A DNA stretch of 64,000 nt from an uncultured Erythrobacter sp. (GTDB lineage Bacteria; Pseudomonadota; Alphaproteobacteria; Sphingomonadales; Sphingomonadaceae): positions 1,016,501-1,080,500 of the forward strand of contig CANMTU010000001.1 of assembly GCA_947501005.1 (NCBI GenBank). Direction: 5' to 3'. The position numbers and the translations under genes are program-made. The stretch's first letter is position 1. Each line of letters begins with the position of its first letter. A model generated the notes under the pieces. The model was given only the letters and a program-made list of their open reading frames with translations. It ran no database searches and had not been told where the DNA came from. Positions 7,383-16,116 of this stretch are shown here, one piece after another.

Positions 7383-9341
7383 TCAGCGCAGGAAGTCACT
7401 CACCGTGCGCGGATTGCCGAACCGGGCCTTGTCGGGATTGAGCTGTTCGTACACCGCCGCATTCTCGAGCACGCGCTGCACGTAGTTCTTGGTTTCGTAG
7501 AACGGGATCTGCTCGATCCAGTCGACCCATTGCACCGCGCCGGTGCGCGGATCGCCATTGGCGCGCAGCCACTTGTTCACGTTGCCTGGCCCGGCGTTGT
7601 AGGCCGCCACGGCAAGCGGATAGGATCCGCCGTAATAGTCGAGCATTCGCCCGATATACGCATTGCCGAGCGTGATGTTGTAGCTCGGCGAATCGATCAG
7701 GCTGGCGGACATGTAGTTCATGCCGAGCTTGCCCGCCTGTTCGCGGGCAGTGGCGGGCATCAACTGCATCAGCCCCGTCGCACCTGCATGGCTGACGGCA
7801 TTGCCCGCGAACTGGCTTTCCTGCCGGGTGATCGCGTGAACCATCGTCCAGTTGGCGCCCGGCGGAACGGGCATGGTGGGATAGCCTTGGGCAATGAACC
7901 CGTCATGCCCCTTCGCTCCCGCGGAATCGGAGAGATTGACCGCGAGGTCGCGCCGCCCGATGTCGCGCGCCAGTTCCGCGACCAGCGCGGTTTCCTCGGG
8001 CGTGCGGGCATTGTCGGCAATCGCGCGGTAGAACTGGATGCCCGTGCGCCACGGCGCCCCCTTGGAGACTTCGCGCACCGCGGCGACGATCGGGGTGGCG
8101 TTGAATGCCGCGCGCTGTTCCGGCCTGGGCACGACAAGACTGGCACTGGCGAGCGAGGGGACGGGCCGCCCCATCTCCTTCAGCGCAAGCTGGCCGTAGA
8201 ACCGTTCGGGATATTGCGCCGCCATCTCGAAATAGCGCTTGGCTTCCGCCGAATTGCCCGCCCGCCTCGCGGCATAACCGGCCCAGTAGAACCCTTTCGA
8301 GCGGGTCGGCGGGGTCTGCGCCGCGGCACCGTAACGATAGAAGAGGGGCGCCGCGCGATTGCCGTCGCCGAGCGACCACAGCGCTTTCGTCCCGCCGAGC
8401 CACATCAGCGAGGTGTAATCGTCGCGCAGCCGATAGGACATCGTCGAAATATCGGCGCCCGGCGCGAAGAGATCGTCCACATTGGCGGCAATCCGCACTG
8501 ACGGTTCCGCATCGGCACCGCGGGCAACGCGCAGGGCCTGGCCGATATAATCCTCCGGGTCGAAGGCGGGGCTGGCGAAGGGCGCGCGGGTGGCCAGCAG
8601 GCTGATCGCGGCGGGAAGCTGCCCGTTCCTGGAATAGTAGTTCGCCAGATTGTAGACATAGCCGCTATCCGCGAGCGCGCGGGGCGGCGTCGTCAACCCG
8701 GCACTGCTCGGCATCGTGCCCTGCAACAGGGCGAGACGCGCCATCGCGGCATCGCGATAGACCGGGGAGACACGCACGACCTGCCGCGCCGCCGCCTCCT
8801 GCTCGCTCTGCCACAGCAGGGCATCCATCCGCGCATCGTGATCCGCCGGGCTGAACCGCGTTCCGAACAGACCCAGCATATAGGCCTCGGCCGGGCTGCT
8901 CATCCGCCCGCCGCGCCACGCCTCGCGCGCGACATCGAAGGCGTTGGGCCGGTTCAGCGCGGCGAGCGCGAGGGCATAGCGCGCCTTGGCGCCATTGGTG
9001 ATGGGCGGGTTGCGATCGAAGAAGGCGACCAGCGTTTCCGAAGAGGGCGCATCCCGGTCGAGCGCGTTTTCCGCGCGCTGCTGCAGACGGTCCTGCTGCG
9101 GGAAACCGGGATAGGTGGTGATGAAGCCCGCGTAATCGGCGAACGGGAGATTGTCCCGCCCGATCAGATACTGCCAGCGTTCGACCGCCTGCGCCATCCG
9201 GCCGGGTTGCTGCGCCACCATGGAATTTCGCGCCGCGTCCCAGCTTGCCCCGTTCTGCGCCGAGGCGGCAGACGGAAAGGCAAGGGAAGCGGCAGTGGTC
9301 AGGAGAATTGCGGAAAGTGTTTTATTGCCCATGCTGGACAT
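7383..9341 (-). CDS. slt: Soluble lytic murein transglycosylase (Slt70-like)
   Basis: 652-residue periplasmic enzyme with a signal peptide (LLTTAASLAFPSAASA). A long alpha-helical superhelix (residues about 30-450) precedes a C-terminal SLT lysozyme-like domain. The catalytic Glu is Glu508 in TRQESQF, followed by GATGLMQLMPATA and AYNAGPGNVNKW. It cleaves the MurNAc-GlcNAc bond to give 1,6-anhydro products. The start at 9341 is preferred because an AAGGAGG sequence lies 11 bases upstream; another ATG is three codons downstream. It is divergent from dapA, an arrangement often kept in alphaproteobacteria. Confidence 0.92.
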   Translation of the reverse strand: MSSMGNKTLSAILLTTAASLAFPSAASAQNGASWDAARNSMVAQQPGRMAQAVERWQYLIGRDNLPFADYAGFITTYPGFPQQDRLQQRAENALDRDAPSSETLVAFFDRNPPITNGAKARYALALAALNRPNAFDVAREAWRGGRMSSPAEAYMLGLFGTRFSPADHDARMDALLWQSEQEAAARQVVRVSPVYRDAAMARLALLQGTMPSSAGLTTPPRALADSGYVYNLANYYSRNGQLPAAISLLATRAPFASPAFDPEDYIGQALRVARGADAEPSVRIAANVDDLFAPGADISTMSYRLRDDYTSLMWLGGTKALWSLGDGNRAAPLFYRYGAAAQTPPTRSKGFYWAGYAARRAGNSAEAKRYFEMAAQYPERFYGQLALKEMGRPVPSLASASLVVPRPEQRAAFNATPIVAAVREVSKGAPWRTGIQFYRAIADNARTPEETALVAELARDIGRRDLAVNLSDSAGAKGHDGFIAQGYPTMPVPPGANWTMVHAITRQESQFAGNAVSHAGATGLMQLMPATAREQAGKLGMNYMSASLIDSPSYNITLGNAYIGRMLDYYGGSYPLAVAAYNAGPGNVNKWLRANGDPRTGAVQWVDWIEQIPFYETKNYVQRVLENAAVYEQLNPDKARFGNPRTVSDFLR

Positions 9342-9436
9342 TATGCCCAAGCCCTCCTTATCAGGCGCTGAATCAAATGTGGCCGGCCAGCCTCTGGTCT
9401 GCCCCAATCGTCCTATCCTAACGCAGGACCCCGGCA

Positions 9437-10318
9437 ATGTTTTCAGGTTCCATTCCCGCTCTGGTGACCCCGTTTCGCGACGGGACGTTCGACGAGGCCT
9501 CGTTTCGCCGGCTGGTGGATTTCCAGATCGAGAACGGCAGCACCGCGCTGGTCGCCTGCGGAACCACCGGCGAAGCGTCGACCCTGTCGAACGCCGAACA
9601 TCACCGCGTCATCGAGGTCTGCATCGAGCAGGCGGGTGGCCGCGTGCCGGTGATCGCGGGCTGCGGCAGCAACGATACCCAGAACGCCCTGCTGCATATG
9701 AGTTTTTCCCGCAAGGCCGGGGCGGCGGCGGGCCTCTGCGTCGCGCCCTATTACAACCGGCCCAGCCAGGACGGCCTGATCGCGCATTTCAGCCACCTGG
9801 CGGAGAATAGCGACCTGCCGATCGTGCTGTATAACGTGCCCGGGCGCACCGTTACCGATATCGAGCCCGATACGGTGTGCGAACTGGCCCGGCGCTATCC
9901 CGGCAAGATCGTCGCGATCAAGGATGCGAGCGGCGATCTCAGCCGGGTAACCGACCATCGCATGGGCATCGGCCGCGATTTCTGCCAGCTGTCGGGCGAC
10001 GACGAACTCGCTCTGCCGGCGAATGCGGCGGGCGCGGTCGGCTGTATCTCGGTCACCGCCAATGTCGCGCCGCGGCTGTGCTGCGATTTCCAGCAGGCCT
10101 GCGCCGACAACGATCTCGTCCGTGCCCGCGAGCTGAACGACAAGCTCTACCCCCTGCATTACGCGATGTTCGAGGATGCGAGCCCGGCGCCGGTGAAATA
10201 CGCACTCAGTCGCGTGCATAGCTGGCTGAACGACGAAGTGCGCCTGCCGATCGTCGCCTGTTCGCCCGCCGCGCGCAAGGCGGTCGACGCCGCTCTGGAG
10301 CATGCGGGCTTGGTTTGA
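9437..10318 (+). CDS. dapA: 4-hydroxy-tetrahydrodipicolinate synthase
   Basis: 293-residue TIM-barrel enzyme that condenses pyruvate with aspartate semialdehyde in the lysine/diaminopimelate pathway. The CGTTGEASTL pyruvate-binding loop, Tyr132 in LYNVPGRT and the Schiff-base Lys162 in AIKDASGD are all present at the family's usual positions. It begins the plus-strand run dapA-smpB and supplies diaminopimelate for the peptidoglycan remodelled by the divergent slt product. Confidence 0.96.
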   Translation: MFSGSIPALVTPFRDGTFDEASFRRLVDFQIENGSTALVACGTTGEASTLSNAEHHRVIEVCIEQAGGRVPVIAGCGSNDTQNALLHMSFSRKAGAAAGLCVAPYYNRPSQDGLIAHFSHLAENSDLPIVLYNVPGRTVTDIEPDTVCELARRYPGKIVAIKDASGDLSRVTDHRMGIGRDFCQLSGDDELALPANAAGAVGCISVTANVAPRLCCDFQQACADNDLVRARELNDKLYPLHYAMFEDASPAPVKYALSRVHSWLNDEVRLPIVACSPAARKAVDAALEHAGLV

Positions 10319-10347
10319 GCGTCCGCGCTCCCTAGATCGCCTCGACC

Positions 10348-10830
10348 ATGGCACGCCCCAAACCCGAAACCTTCGACAAGCAACGCGTCGTCGCCGACAA
10401 CCGGCGGGCCCGGTTCGACTATCATGTCGAGGATACCTACGAGGCCGGCCTCGCGCTGCAAGGCACCGAGGTGAAGGCCCTGCGCGCCGGCGAGGCATCG
10501 ATCAGGGAGAGCTATGCCGAGGTGCGCGACGGGCAGGTGTGGCTGGTCAATTCCAACATCCCCGAATACAGCCACGGCAACCGGCTCAATCACGAACCGC
10601 GCCGGCCCCGCAAGCTGCTGCTGCACGAACGCGAGATCGAGCGTCTGTTCGGCGCGGTCGAACGCAAGGGGATGACCCTCGTCCCGCTGTCGGTCTATTT
10701 CAACAAGACCGGCCGGGCCAAGGTGGAACTGGCGCTGGCCAAGGGCAAGCAGGACCACGACAAGCGGCAGAGCGTGAAGGACCGCGACTGGAAACGCGAC
10801 AAGGCGCGCCTCATGCGCGAGAAGGGATAG
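10348..10830 (+). CDS. smpB: SsrA-binding protein SmpB
   Basis: 160-residue tmRNA-binding protein for ribosome rescue. It shows the SmpB core ([28 protein letters not shown], then [11 protein letters not shown] and [24 protein letters not shown]) and the basic C-terminal tail [22 protein letters not shown], which sits in the mRNA channel. It lies 29 bases after dapA and is probably co-transcribed with it. Confidence 0.96.
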   Translation: MARPKPETFDKQRVVADNRRARFDYHVEDTYEAGLALQGTEVKALRAGEASIRESYAEVRDGQVWLVNSNIPEYSHGNRLNHEPRRPRKLLLHEREIERLFGAVERKGMTLVPLSVYFNKTGRAKVELALAKGKQDHDKRQSVKDRDWKRDKARLMREKG

Positions 10831-10960
10831 CACCCGCTCGGGTTAGGCGTATGCGGCCGCCCGTCCTTTGTGCTAGGCGGAGGGCCTTGTTGATCTGACT
10901 CTCCCATCCGGACATTCGCGTGATTCCCCTATATCCTTGCCGAAGCGCGGTCTGGCGCCG

Positions 10961-11545
10961 ATGACCGCCCGCCGCCCGAAAGACTGGCTCGCCCGCAATC
11001 TGGCGCAGCGCATGCCCACGCGCGAGGAAATGGCCGAGAACCGGTTCCTGCGGCCGATCGCGCACCGATTCCTCTCACCCGAATTGTGGCGCTTCACCCG
11101 GCGCAGCGTGCCGCGCGGGGTGGCGCTGGGCCTGTTCGCCGCCTTCATCGTGCCGCTCGGGCAGATCTTCCTCGCCGCGTTTCTCGCGCTTCCGGCGCGG
11201 GCCAACGTGCCGCTTGCCGCCATCGTCACTTTCGTCACCAATCCGTTCACGCTGCCCTTCTGGCTGGTGTTCGCCAATCGGACCGGCGCGCTGGTCCTCA
11301 ATATAGACGCGGCGGTTGGCGGGCGTGCGGGCGATCTGGCGAACGACCAGGGCGCGCTCGCGCGGTGGCTGGAGGTCGGCGGCGTGACCGCGTTCGGCTT
11401 CGTCGTCCTGGCGGTGGTCAGCGCCGCGATCGGCTATCTCGTCGCCGGCTTCGTGTGGCAGCGGCTGGTCTTCAGCAAACGGCGCAAGCGTTTGGGAGAA
11501 CTGGAGAAACGGCTCGACCGGCGGCTGCATGAGGAGGAGGGGTGA
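10961..11545 (+). CDS. DUF2062 membrane protein
   Basis: 194-residue protein with a basic N-terminus, two to three hydrophobic segments (GVALGLFAAFIVPLGQIFLAAFL, FGFVVLAVVSAAIGYLVAGFVW) and a charged coiled tail. The RSVPRGVALGLFAAFI and TNPFTLPFWLVFA segments are characteristic of DUF2062. Function unknown. The ATG at 10961 is preferred over a TTG eight codons upstream because no ribosome-binding site supports the TTG. Its stop overlaps the start of cckA (TGATG), so the two are likely coupled, a neighbourhood kept in many alphaproteobacteria. Confidence 0.8.
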   Translation: MTARRPKDWLARNLAQRMPTREEMAENRFLRPIAHRFLSPELWRFTRRSVPRGVALGLFAAFIVPLGQIFLAAFLALPARANVPLAAIVTFVTNPFTLPFWLVFANRTGALVLNIDAAVGGRAGDLANDQGALARWLEVGGVTAFGFVVLAVVSAAIGYLVAGFVWQRLVFSKRRKRLGELEKRLDRRLHEEEG

Positions 11546-14022
11546 TGGACATGCCCTCGCAAACCAGTGCGCCGACCTTTCCGCCACTGCCCCTCTTGGG
11601 CGGGATCCTCATCACGATCGTCTTTTCGGTCGTCCTGATCTGGCTGCTAGGCGGCAGTTCGCTGGTCGCCTTCGCCTATGGCGGTGGCATCGTCACCATC
11701 GTGCTCACCTTGTTGCTGGCCTCGCGCCTGCGCGCCGAACCGGCGGTGGAAGTTGCCATCCATCCCGACTGGTCGGTGACCGGCATCGCGATCGAGAACG
11801 ACCGCCGGGCTATCGTCATCACCGATCGCGCCAATCGCATGTCCTGCGCCAACACCACGTACGCCGACTGGTTCGGGCCGGACGTCACCCCGTTCGATCT
11901 GCCGCTCAACGATGAAAGCCGCACGCGGCTTCTGCAAGGCGCGCGGCAGGTGTGGCGGGACGAGCGCATCCGGCTCGAGGATTTGCGCGATCTCAATGGC
12001 GAGATCTGCTGGCACGTCACGCTGGAACGGGCGGGGCGGGGGGAGGACCACCTCGTCTGGCGGTTCTCGCAGATCGTGCAGGAACGCAGCTACGAAATGC
12101 TCTCGTCGCGCCTCAGCGGGCCGTTCGGGACGGTGTTCTCCCGCGCCGGCGTCGAGCTGGCCCTGACCGCGCCCGACGGCGTGATCCGCGCGGCGACCCC
12201 CGGGCTCGCTGAACGGGCGACCGGCATGAACGACATTTCCCTGATCGGGAAGGAGTTCGTGCAACTCCTGCGGTCCGACGATCGGGACCGCATCTTCTTC
12301 GCGCAGGAAGGGCAGCAGGGCACGCCGCAGACCCTCGTTCATATCCCCCTTGAACCCGAGGACGGCGCGAACGATGCAGACCAGACGCCCTCGCTGATGC
12401 TGCTGATCGACAGCGGCGTCGGCATCGGCGGCGGCTGGCAGGGCAGCGGCAAGGCGGCGATACCCCAACTGGAGGCGCTGTTGTCTGCTCTGCCGCTGGG
12501 TCTCGCGCTGACCGACCGGGACGGCCGCTTCCTCTATGCCAACACCGCGTTCCTGCGCGCGGTCGAACGCGAGGAGGGGGGGCTGCCCCAGTTCCCCTCC
12601 GATCTGGTCGTGCGTGAGGACAAGGCCGCGCTGGCCGATACCGTGCGCCGCTTCGCCAAGGGGGCGACGGCGAGCGGCGACATGGCGGTGCGCCTGTCGG
12701 GCGACAAGGAAGAGCCGGTCTCGATCGGCCTCGCCGGCGTGCGCGGCATCGGGGATGCGACCGTCCTCCTCTCGATCTCCGATTCGAGCGAGGAGAAGCG
12801 CCTCCGCCGCCAGGTCGCGCAGGCGACCAAGATGCAGGCGGTCGGCCAGTTGGCGGGCGGCGTCGCGCATGATTTCAACAACGTGCTGACCGCGATCATC
12901 GGCTATTGCGACCTCATGCTGCTGCGCCACACGCCGGGCGACAGCGATTACGACGACATCCAGCAGATCCGCGCCAATTCCAACCGCGCGGCCAGCCTGA
13001 CCCGGCAATTGCTGGCGTTCAGCCGGCAGCAGACGCTGCGCCCGGTGGTGTTGCAGATGCCGGACGTCGTCAGCGAGGTCAGCCAGCTTCTCAAGCGGCT
13101 GATGGGCGACAAGATCGAGTTCTCCGTCCGGCACGACCGGGAATTGGGGCCGGTCCGCGCCGATCCGCAGCAGCTCGAACAGGTCATCATCAATCTTGCC
13201 GTGAACGCGCGCGATGCCATGCAGTCGCATGCGGAAAAGACCGGGAAGCAGGACTGGAAGGGCCGGCTGACCCTGGCGACACGGCGGGTTTCGGCGCGCG
13301 ATGTCCGCAAGATGGGCATCGATATCATGCCGGCCGACGATTACACCGTGCTGATCGTCCAGGATACGGGCGGCGGCATTCCGGCCCAGCATCTGAGCAA
13401 GATCTTCGAGCCCTTCTTCACCACCAAGGAGCAGGGCAAGGGCACCGGGCTCGGCCTCTCGACCGTCTACGGCATCGTCAAGCAGTCCAACGGGTTCATC
13501 TTCGCCGACAATGTCACCGGACCCGAAGGCCGGATGCAGGGCGCGCGCTTCACTGTCTACCTGCCGGTGCACAAGGGGGTTCTGCCCGCCGCCCAGCGTC
13601 CCGAGGAGGTTGACGACCAGAAGGCAAGCGACTGGGCCGGCGGCGGCAAGTTGCTGCTGGTGGAGGACGAGGACATGGTTCGCGCCGTGGCCGAACGCGC
13701 CCTGACCCGCGCCGGCTACGTCGTGACGGCGACCAGCGATGGCGAGGAAGGGCTGGCGGCGGTGGCGAACGGCAAGGTCGAATTCGACCTCATCGTATCC
13801 GACGTTGTGATGCCTGCGATGGACGGTCCGGCCATGGCGCGCGCGATCCGCAAGGTGAAGCCCAACGTGCCGATCCTGTTCATGAGCGGCTATGCCGAAG
13901 AACAGCTACGCAGCGAGATTGATATCGAGAACATGTATTTCATTCCAAAGCCCTTTAGCGTGCAGCAGATCAACGCCATGGTAACCGAGGTGATGTCAAA
14001 GCAGGCCTCGACCAACGCATGA
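11545..14022 (+). CDS. cckA: Hybrid sensor histidine kinase CckA
   Basis: 825-residue hybrid kinase. Two N-terminal transmembrane segments (residues about 10-55) precede PAS-like domains, a HisKA domain with His442 in AGGVAHDFNNVLTAIIGY, an HATPase domain (NLAVNARDAM, DTGGGIP, GKGTGLGLSTVYGI) and a C-terminal receiver with phosphoacceptor Asp753 (IVSDVVMPAMDG). The ending SGYAEEQLR...FIPKPFSVQQI is typical of CckA, which feeds the ChpT-CtrA phosphorelay that controls the alphaproteobacterial cell cycle, motility and gene transfer agents. The start is the ATG overlapping the DUF2062 stop, behind a GAGGAGGAGG site; GTG 3 bases earlier is possible. Confidence 0.92.
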   Translation: MDMPSQTSAPTFPPLPLLGGILITIVFSVVLIWLLGGSSLVAFAYGGGIVTIVLTLLLASRLRAEPAVEVAIHPDWSVTGIAIENDRRAIVITDRANRMSCANTTYADWFGPDVTPFDLPLNDESRTRLLQGARQVWRDERIRLEDLRDLNGEICWHVTLERAGRGEDHLVWRFSQIVQERSYEMLSSRLSGPFGTVFSRAGVELALTAPDGVIRAATPGLAERATGMNDISLIGKEFVQLLRSDDRDRIFFAQEGQQGTPQTLVHIPLEPEDGANDADQTPSLMLLIDSGVGIGGGWQGSGKAAIPQLEALLSALPLGLALTDRDGRFLYANTAFLRAVEREEGGLPQFPSDLVVREDKAALADTVRRFAKGATASGDMAVRLSGDKEEPVSIGLAGVRGIGDATVLLSISDSSEEKRLRRQVAQATKMQAVGQLAGGVAHDFNNVLTAIIGYCDLMLLRHTPGDSDYDDIQQIRANSNRAASLTRQLLAFSRQQTLRPVVLQMPDVVSEVSQLLKRLMGDKIEFSVRHDRELGPVRADPQQLEQVIINLAVNARDAMQSHAEKTGKQDWKGRLTLATRRVSARDVRKMGIDIMPADDYTVLIVQDTGGGIPAQHLSKIFEPFFTTKEQGKGTGLGLSTVYGIVKQSNGFIFADNVTGPEGRMQGARFTVYLPVHKGVLPAAQRPEEVDDQKASDWAGGGKLLLVEDEDMVRAVAERALTRAGYVVTATSDGEEGLAAVANGKVEFDLIVSDVVMPAMDGPAMARAIRKVKPNVPILFMSGYAEEQLRSEIDIENMYFIPKPFSVQQINAMVTEVMSKQASTNA

Positions 14023-14087
14023 TTCGGGGTGGGGGCTGGCTTCGGGGTCAGTCCCGATACGGGGCAGGGGCGGCGAAGAAATCTCAT

Positions 14088-14102
14088 GTTCCCCCCTTGT
14101 TC
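14088..14102 (+). promoter_or_regulatory. LexA operator (SOS box) of recA
   Basis: GTTC (14088-14091), seven bases, GTTC (14099-14102): an exact match to the alphaproteobacterial LexA box GTTC-N7-GTTC. It overlaps the presumed -35 element and lies 77 bases before the recA start. Confidence 0.85.
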
Positions 14103-14125
14103 CATAAGAACAAACTACGTACATA
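14097..14125 (+). promoter_or_regulatory. recA promoter (sigma-70 type)
   Basis: TTGTTC (14097-14102), a 17-base spacer and TACATA (14120-14125) make a reasonable sigma-70 promoter. The second LexA half-site lies within the -35 box, as expected for SOS repression. Confidence 0.6.
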
Positions 14126-14179
14126 ACCCTACAGGCGTTGGGTCGATAAGGGCTCTGGTCAACCGGAAAGGGTAATGTC

Positions 14180-15250
14180 ATGGCGGCCAATCTGAAGCTG
14201 GTGAAGGACAAGGTAGTGGACGCAGACCGTCAGAAGGCGCTCGACGCGGCGCTTGCGCAGATCGATCGCGCATTCGGCAAAGGCTCGGCGATGAAGCTGG
14301 GCAGCCGCGAGGCGATGAACGTTGAAGCCATTTCGACAGGCTCGCTCGGCCTCGATATCGCGCTGGGGATCGGCGGCCTGCCGAAGGGCCGTGTGATCGA
14401 GGTGTACGGGCCGGAAAGCTCAGGCAAGACCACGCTCGCGCTGCATGTCATTGCAGAGGCGCAGAAGAACGGCGGCACGGCGGCGTTCGTCGATGCCGAA
14501 CATGCGCTCGATCCGGTCTATGCCCGCAAGCTGGGCGTCGATATCGACGAGCTGATCGTTTCGCAGCCGGATACGGGCGAGCAGGCGCTGGAAATCACTG
14601 ACACGCTGGTCCGCTCGAACGCGATCGACGTGCTGGTGGTCGATTCGGTCGCCGCGCTGGTCCCGCGCGCCGAAATCGAAGGCGAGATGGGCGACAGCCA
14701 TGTCGGCCTGCAGGCGCGCCTGATGTCGCAATCGCTGCGCAAGCTGACCGGTTCGATCAACCGCTCGAAATGCATGGTGATCTTCATCAACCAGCTGCGC
14801 ATGAAGATCGGCGTGATGTACGGCAATCCGGAGACGACGACGGGCGGCAACGCCCTGAAATTCTACGCCTCGGTCCGTCTCGACATTCGCCGCACAGGCC
14901 AGATCAAGGATCGGGACGAAGTGGTCGGCAATGCGACCCGCGTGAAGGTGGTGAAGAACAAGGTCGCCCCGCCATTCAAGCAGGTCGAGTTCGACATCAT
15001 GTATGGCGAGGGCATTTCCAAGCTGGGAGAAATCCTCGATCTCGGGGTCAAGGCCGGTGTGGTCGAGAAATCGGGCAGCTGGTTCAGCTATGACAGCGTC
15101 CGCATCGGGCAGGGGCGTGAGAACGCCAAGAACTTCCTGCGCGAAAATCCCGAGATGGCGGCCAAGCTCGAAGCGGCGATCCGCGGCAAGACCGACGAGG
15201 TCGCCGAAGAGATGATGACCGGTCCGGATGCGGAATCGGACGAGGATTGA
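14180..15250 (+). CDS. recA: Recombinase RecA
   Basis: 356-residue RecA with the Walker [10 protein letters not shown] near residue 77, the Walker [10 protein letters not shown], the L2-region [24 protein letters not shown] and an acidic C-terminal tail ([12 protein letters not shown]). It catalyses strand exchange and stimulates LexA cleavage. Length and motif spacing are normal. It is a single-gene unit between its own SOS-controlled promoter and a terminator. Confidence 0.98.
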   Translation: MAANLKLVKDKVVDADRQKALDAALAQIDRAFGKGSAMKLGSREAMNVEAISTGSLGLDIALGIGGLPKGRVIEVYGPESSGKTTLALHVIAEAQKNGGTAAFVDAEHALDPVYARKLGVDIDELIVSQPDTGEQALEITDTLVRSNAIDVLVVDSVAALVPRAEIEGEMGDSHVGLQARLMSQSLRKLTGSINRSKCMVIFINQLRMKIGVMYGNPETTTGGNALKFYASVRLDIRRTGQIKDRDEVVGNATRVKVVKNKVAPPFKQVEFDIMYGEGISKLGEILDLGVKAGVVEKSGSWFSYDSVRIGQGRENAKNFLRENPEMAAKLEAAIRGKTDEVAEEMMTGPDAESDED

Positions 15251-15314
15251 TCCTCGCCTGAGGATAGCCGGGCGGCTTGACCGTCGGTGTAATTCTCTGG
15301 TGCATCGCTGAACG

Positions 15315-15355
15315 AAAAGGCCGGCTGCTTCGCCTCGAAGCACGCCGGCTTTTTC
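15315..15355 (+). terminator. Intrinsic terminator downstream of recA
   Basis: A stem of gccggc-tgcttcg with cgaagc-ac-gccggc (a 1-nt bulge, arms starting at 15320 and ending at 15349) is followed by a run of five T's. Confidence 0.8.
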
Positions 15356-15419
15356 ATGCGCCGTACTGGTGAGGTGGTCATACTCGGGCTAGGCAAGCAG
15401 GGAACAGGAGAGCCGTGCC

Positions 15420-16046
15420 ATGTCGATCATCGTCCACCACCTCAACAACAGCCGGTCGCAGCGCATCCTGTGGCTGCTGGAAGAACTCGGCGCGGATTAC
15501 GAGGTGAAGCGATACGAACGCGATGCACAGACGAACTTTGCGCCGTCGGAGCTGAAGCAGGTTAACCCCCTCGGCAAGTCACCCGCGATCGAAGATGATG
15601 GTCGCCTGGTCACCGAAAGCGGGGCGATCATCGAATATCTGTGCGAACGGCATGGCGGCGCGGATTGGCTGCCCGACCGCACATCCGACGCGTGGATCGA
15701 TTACCTGGAATGGATGCAGTTCGGGGAAAGCTCGTTCTTCGTGCCGGTCATGCTCAAGCTGTATGCCGGCCGCCTCGGCGCCGCGGCCGCGCCCCTCATG
15801 CCGCGGGTCGAGGAGCAACTGGCGGCGCATGTCGCCTATGCTGAAAACCGCATCTCCGACGATCTGCATTTCGTCGGCTCCTCGTGGAGCGCGGCCGACG
15901 TCATGATGAGCTTTCCGGCGGAAATCGCGTTGATGCAGGGCCATGCCGAACGGGCACCCAAACTCGCGCGCTTCGTCGAGGCCGTCCATGCCCGCCCGGC
16001 ATGGCAACGTGCGCGCGAACGGGGCGGGCCGTATTTCATGTGGTGA
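15420..16046 (+). CDS. Glutathione S-transferase family protein
   Basis: 208 residues with an N-terminal thioredoxin-like domain ([23 protein letters not shown], cis-Pro in [10 protein letters not shown], glutathione-contact [12 protein letters not shown]) and a helical C-terminal domain. The start motif with [10 protein letters not shown] is shared with the bacterial GSTs close to the beta or nu groups and suggests Ser or Asn rather than Tyr as the thiol-activating residue. The substrate is unknown. AGGAG lies 8 bases before the start. It stands alone between the recA terminator and alaS. Confidence 0.88.
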   Translation: MSIIVHHLNNSRSQRILWLLEELGADYEVKRYERDAQTNFAPSELKQVNPLGKSPAIEDDGRLVTESGAIIEYLCERHGGADWLPDRTSDAWIDYLEWMQFGESSFFVPVMLKLYAGRLGAAAAPLMPRVEEQLAAHVAYAENRISDDLHFVGSSWSAADVMMSFPAEIALMQGHAERAPKLARFVEAVHARPAWQRARERGGPYFMW

Positions 16047-16116
16047 GGCGCCGGCCGCCGCGGCTGACGCCCTTTCCGGCTTGTCGCCATGCCTGCGATT
16101 GCCTACCTGCGAGCGC

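Noticed and set aside
11647-13572. A 641-codon minus-strand open frame over cckA
   Set aside because: Same reason: a shadow of cckA without family signatures.
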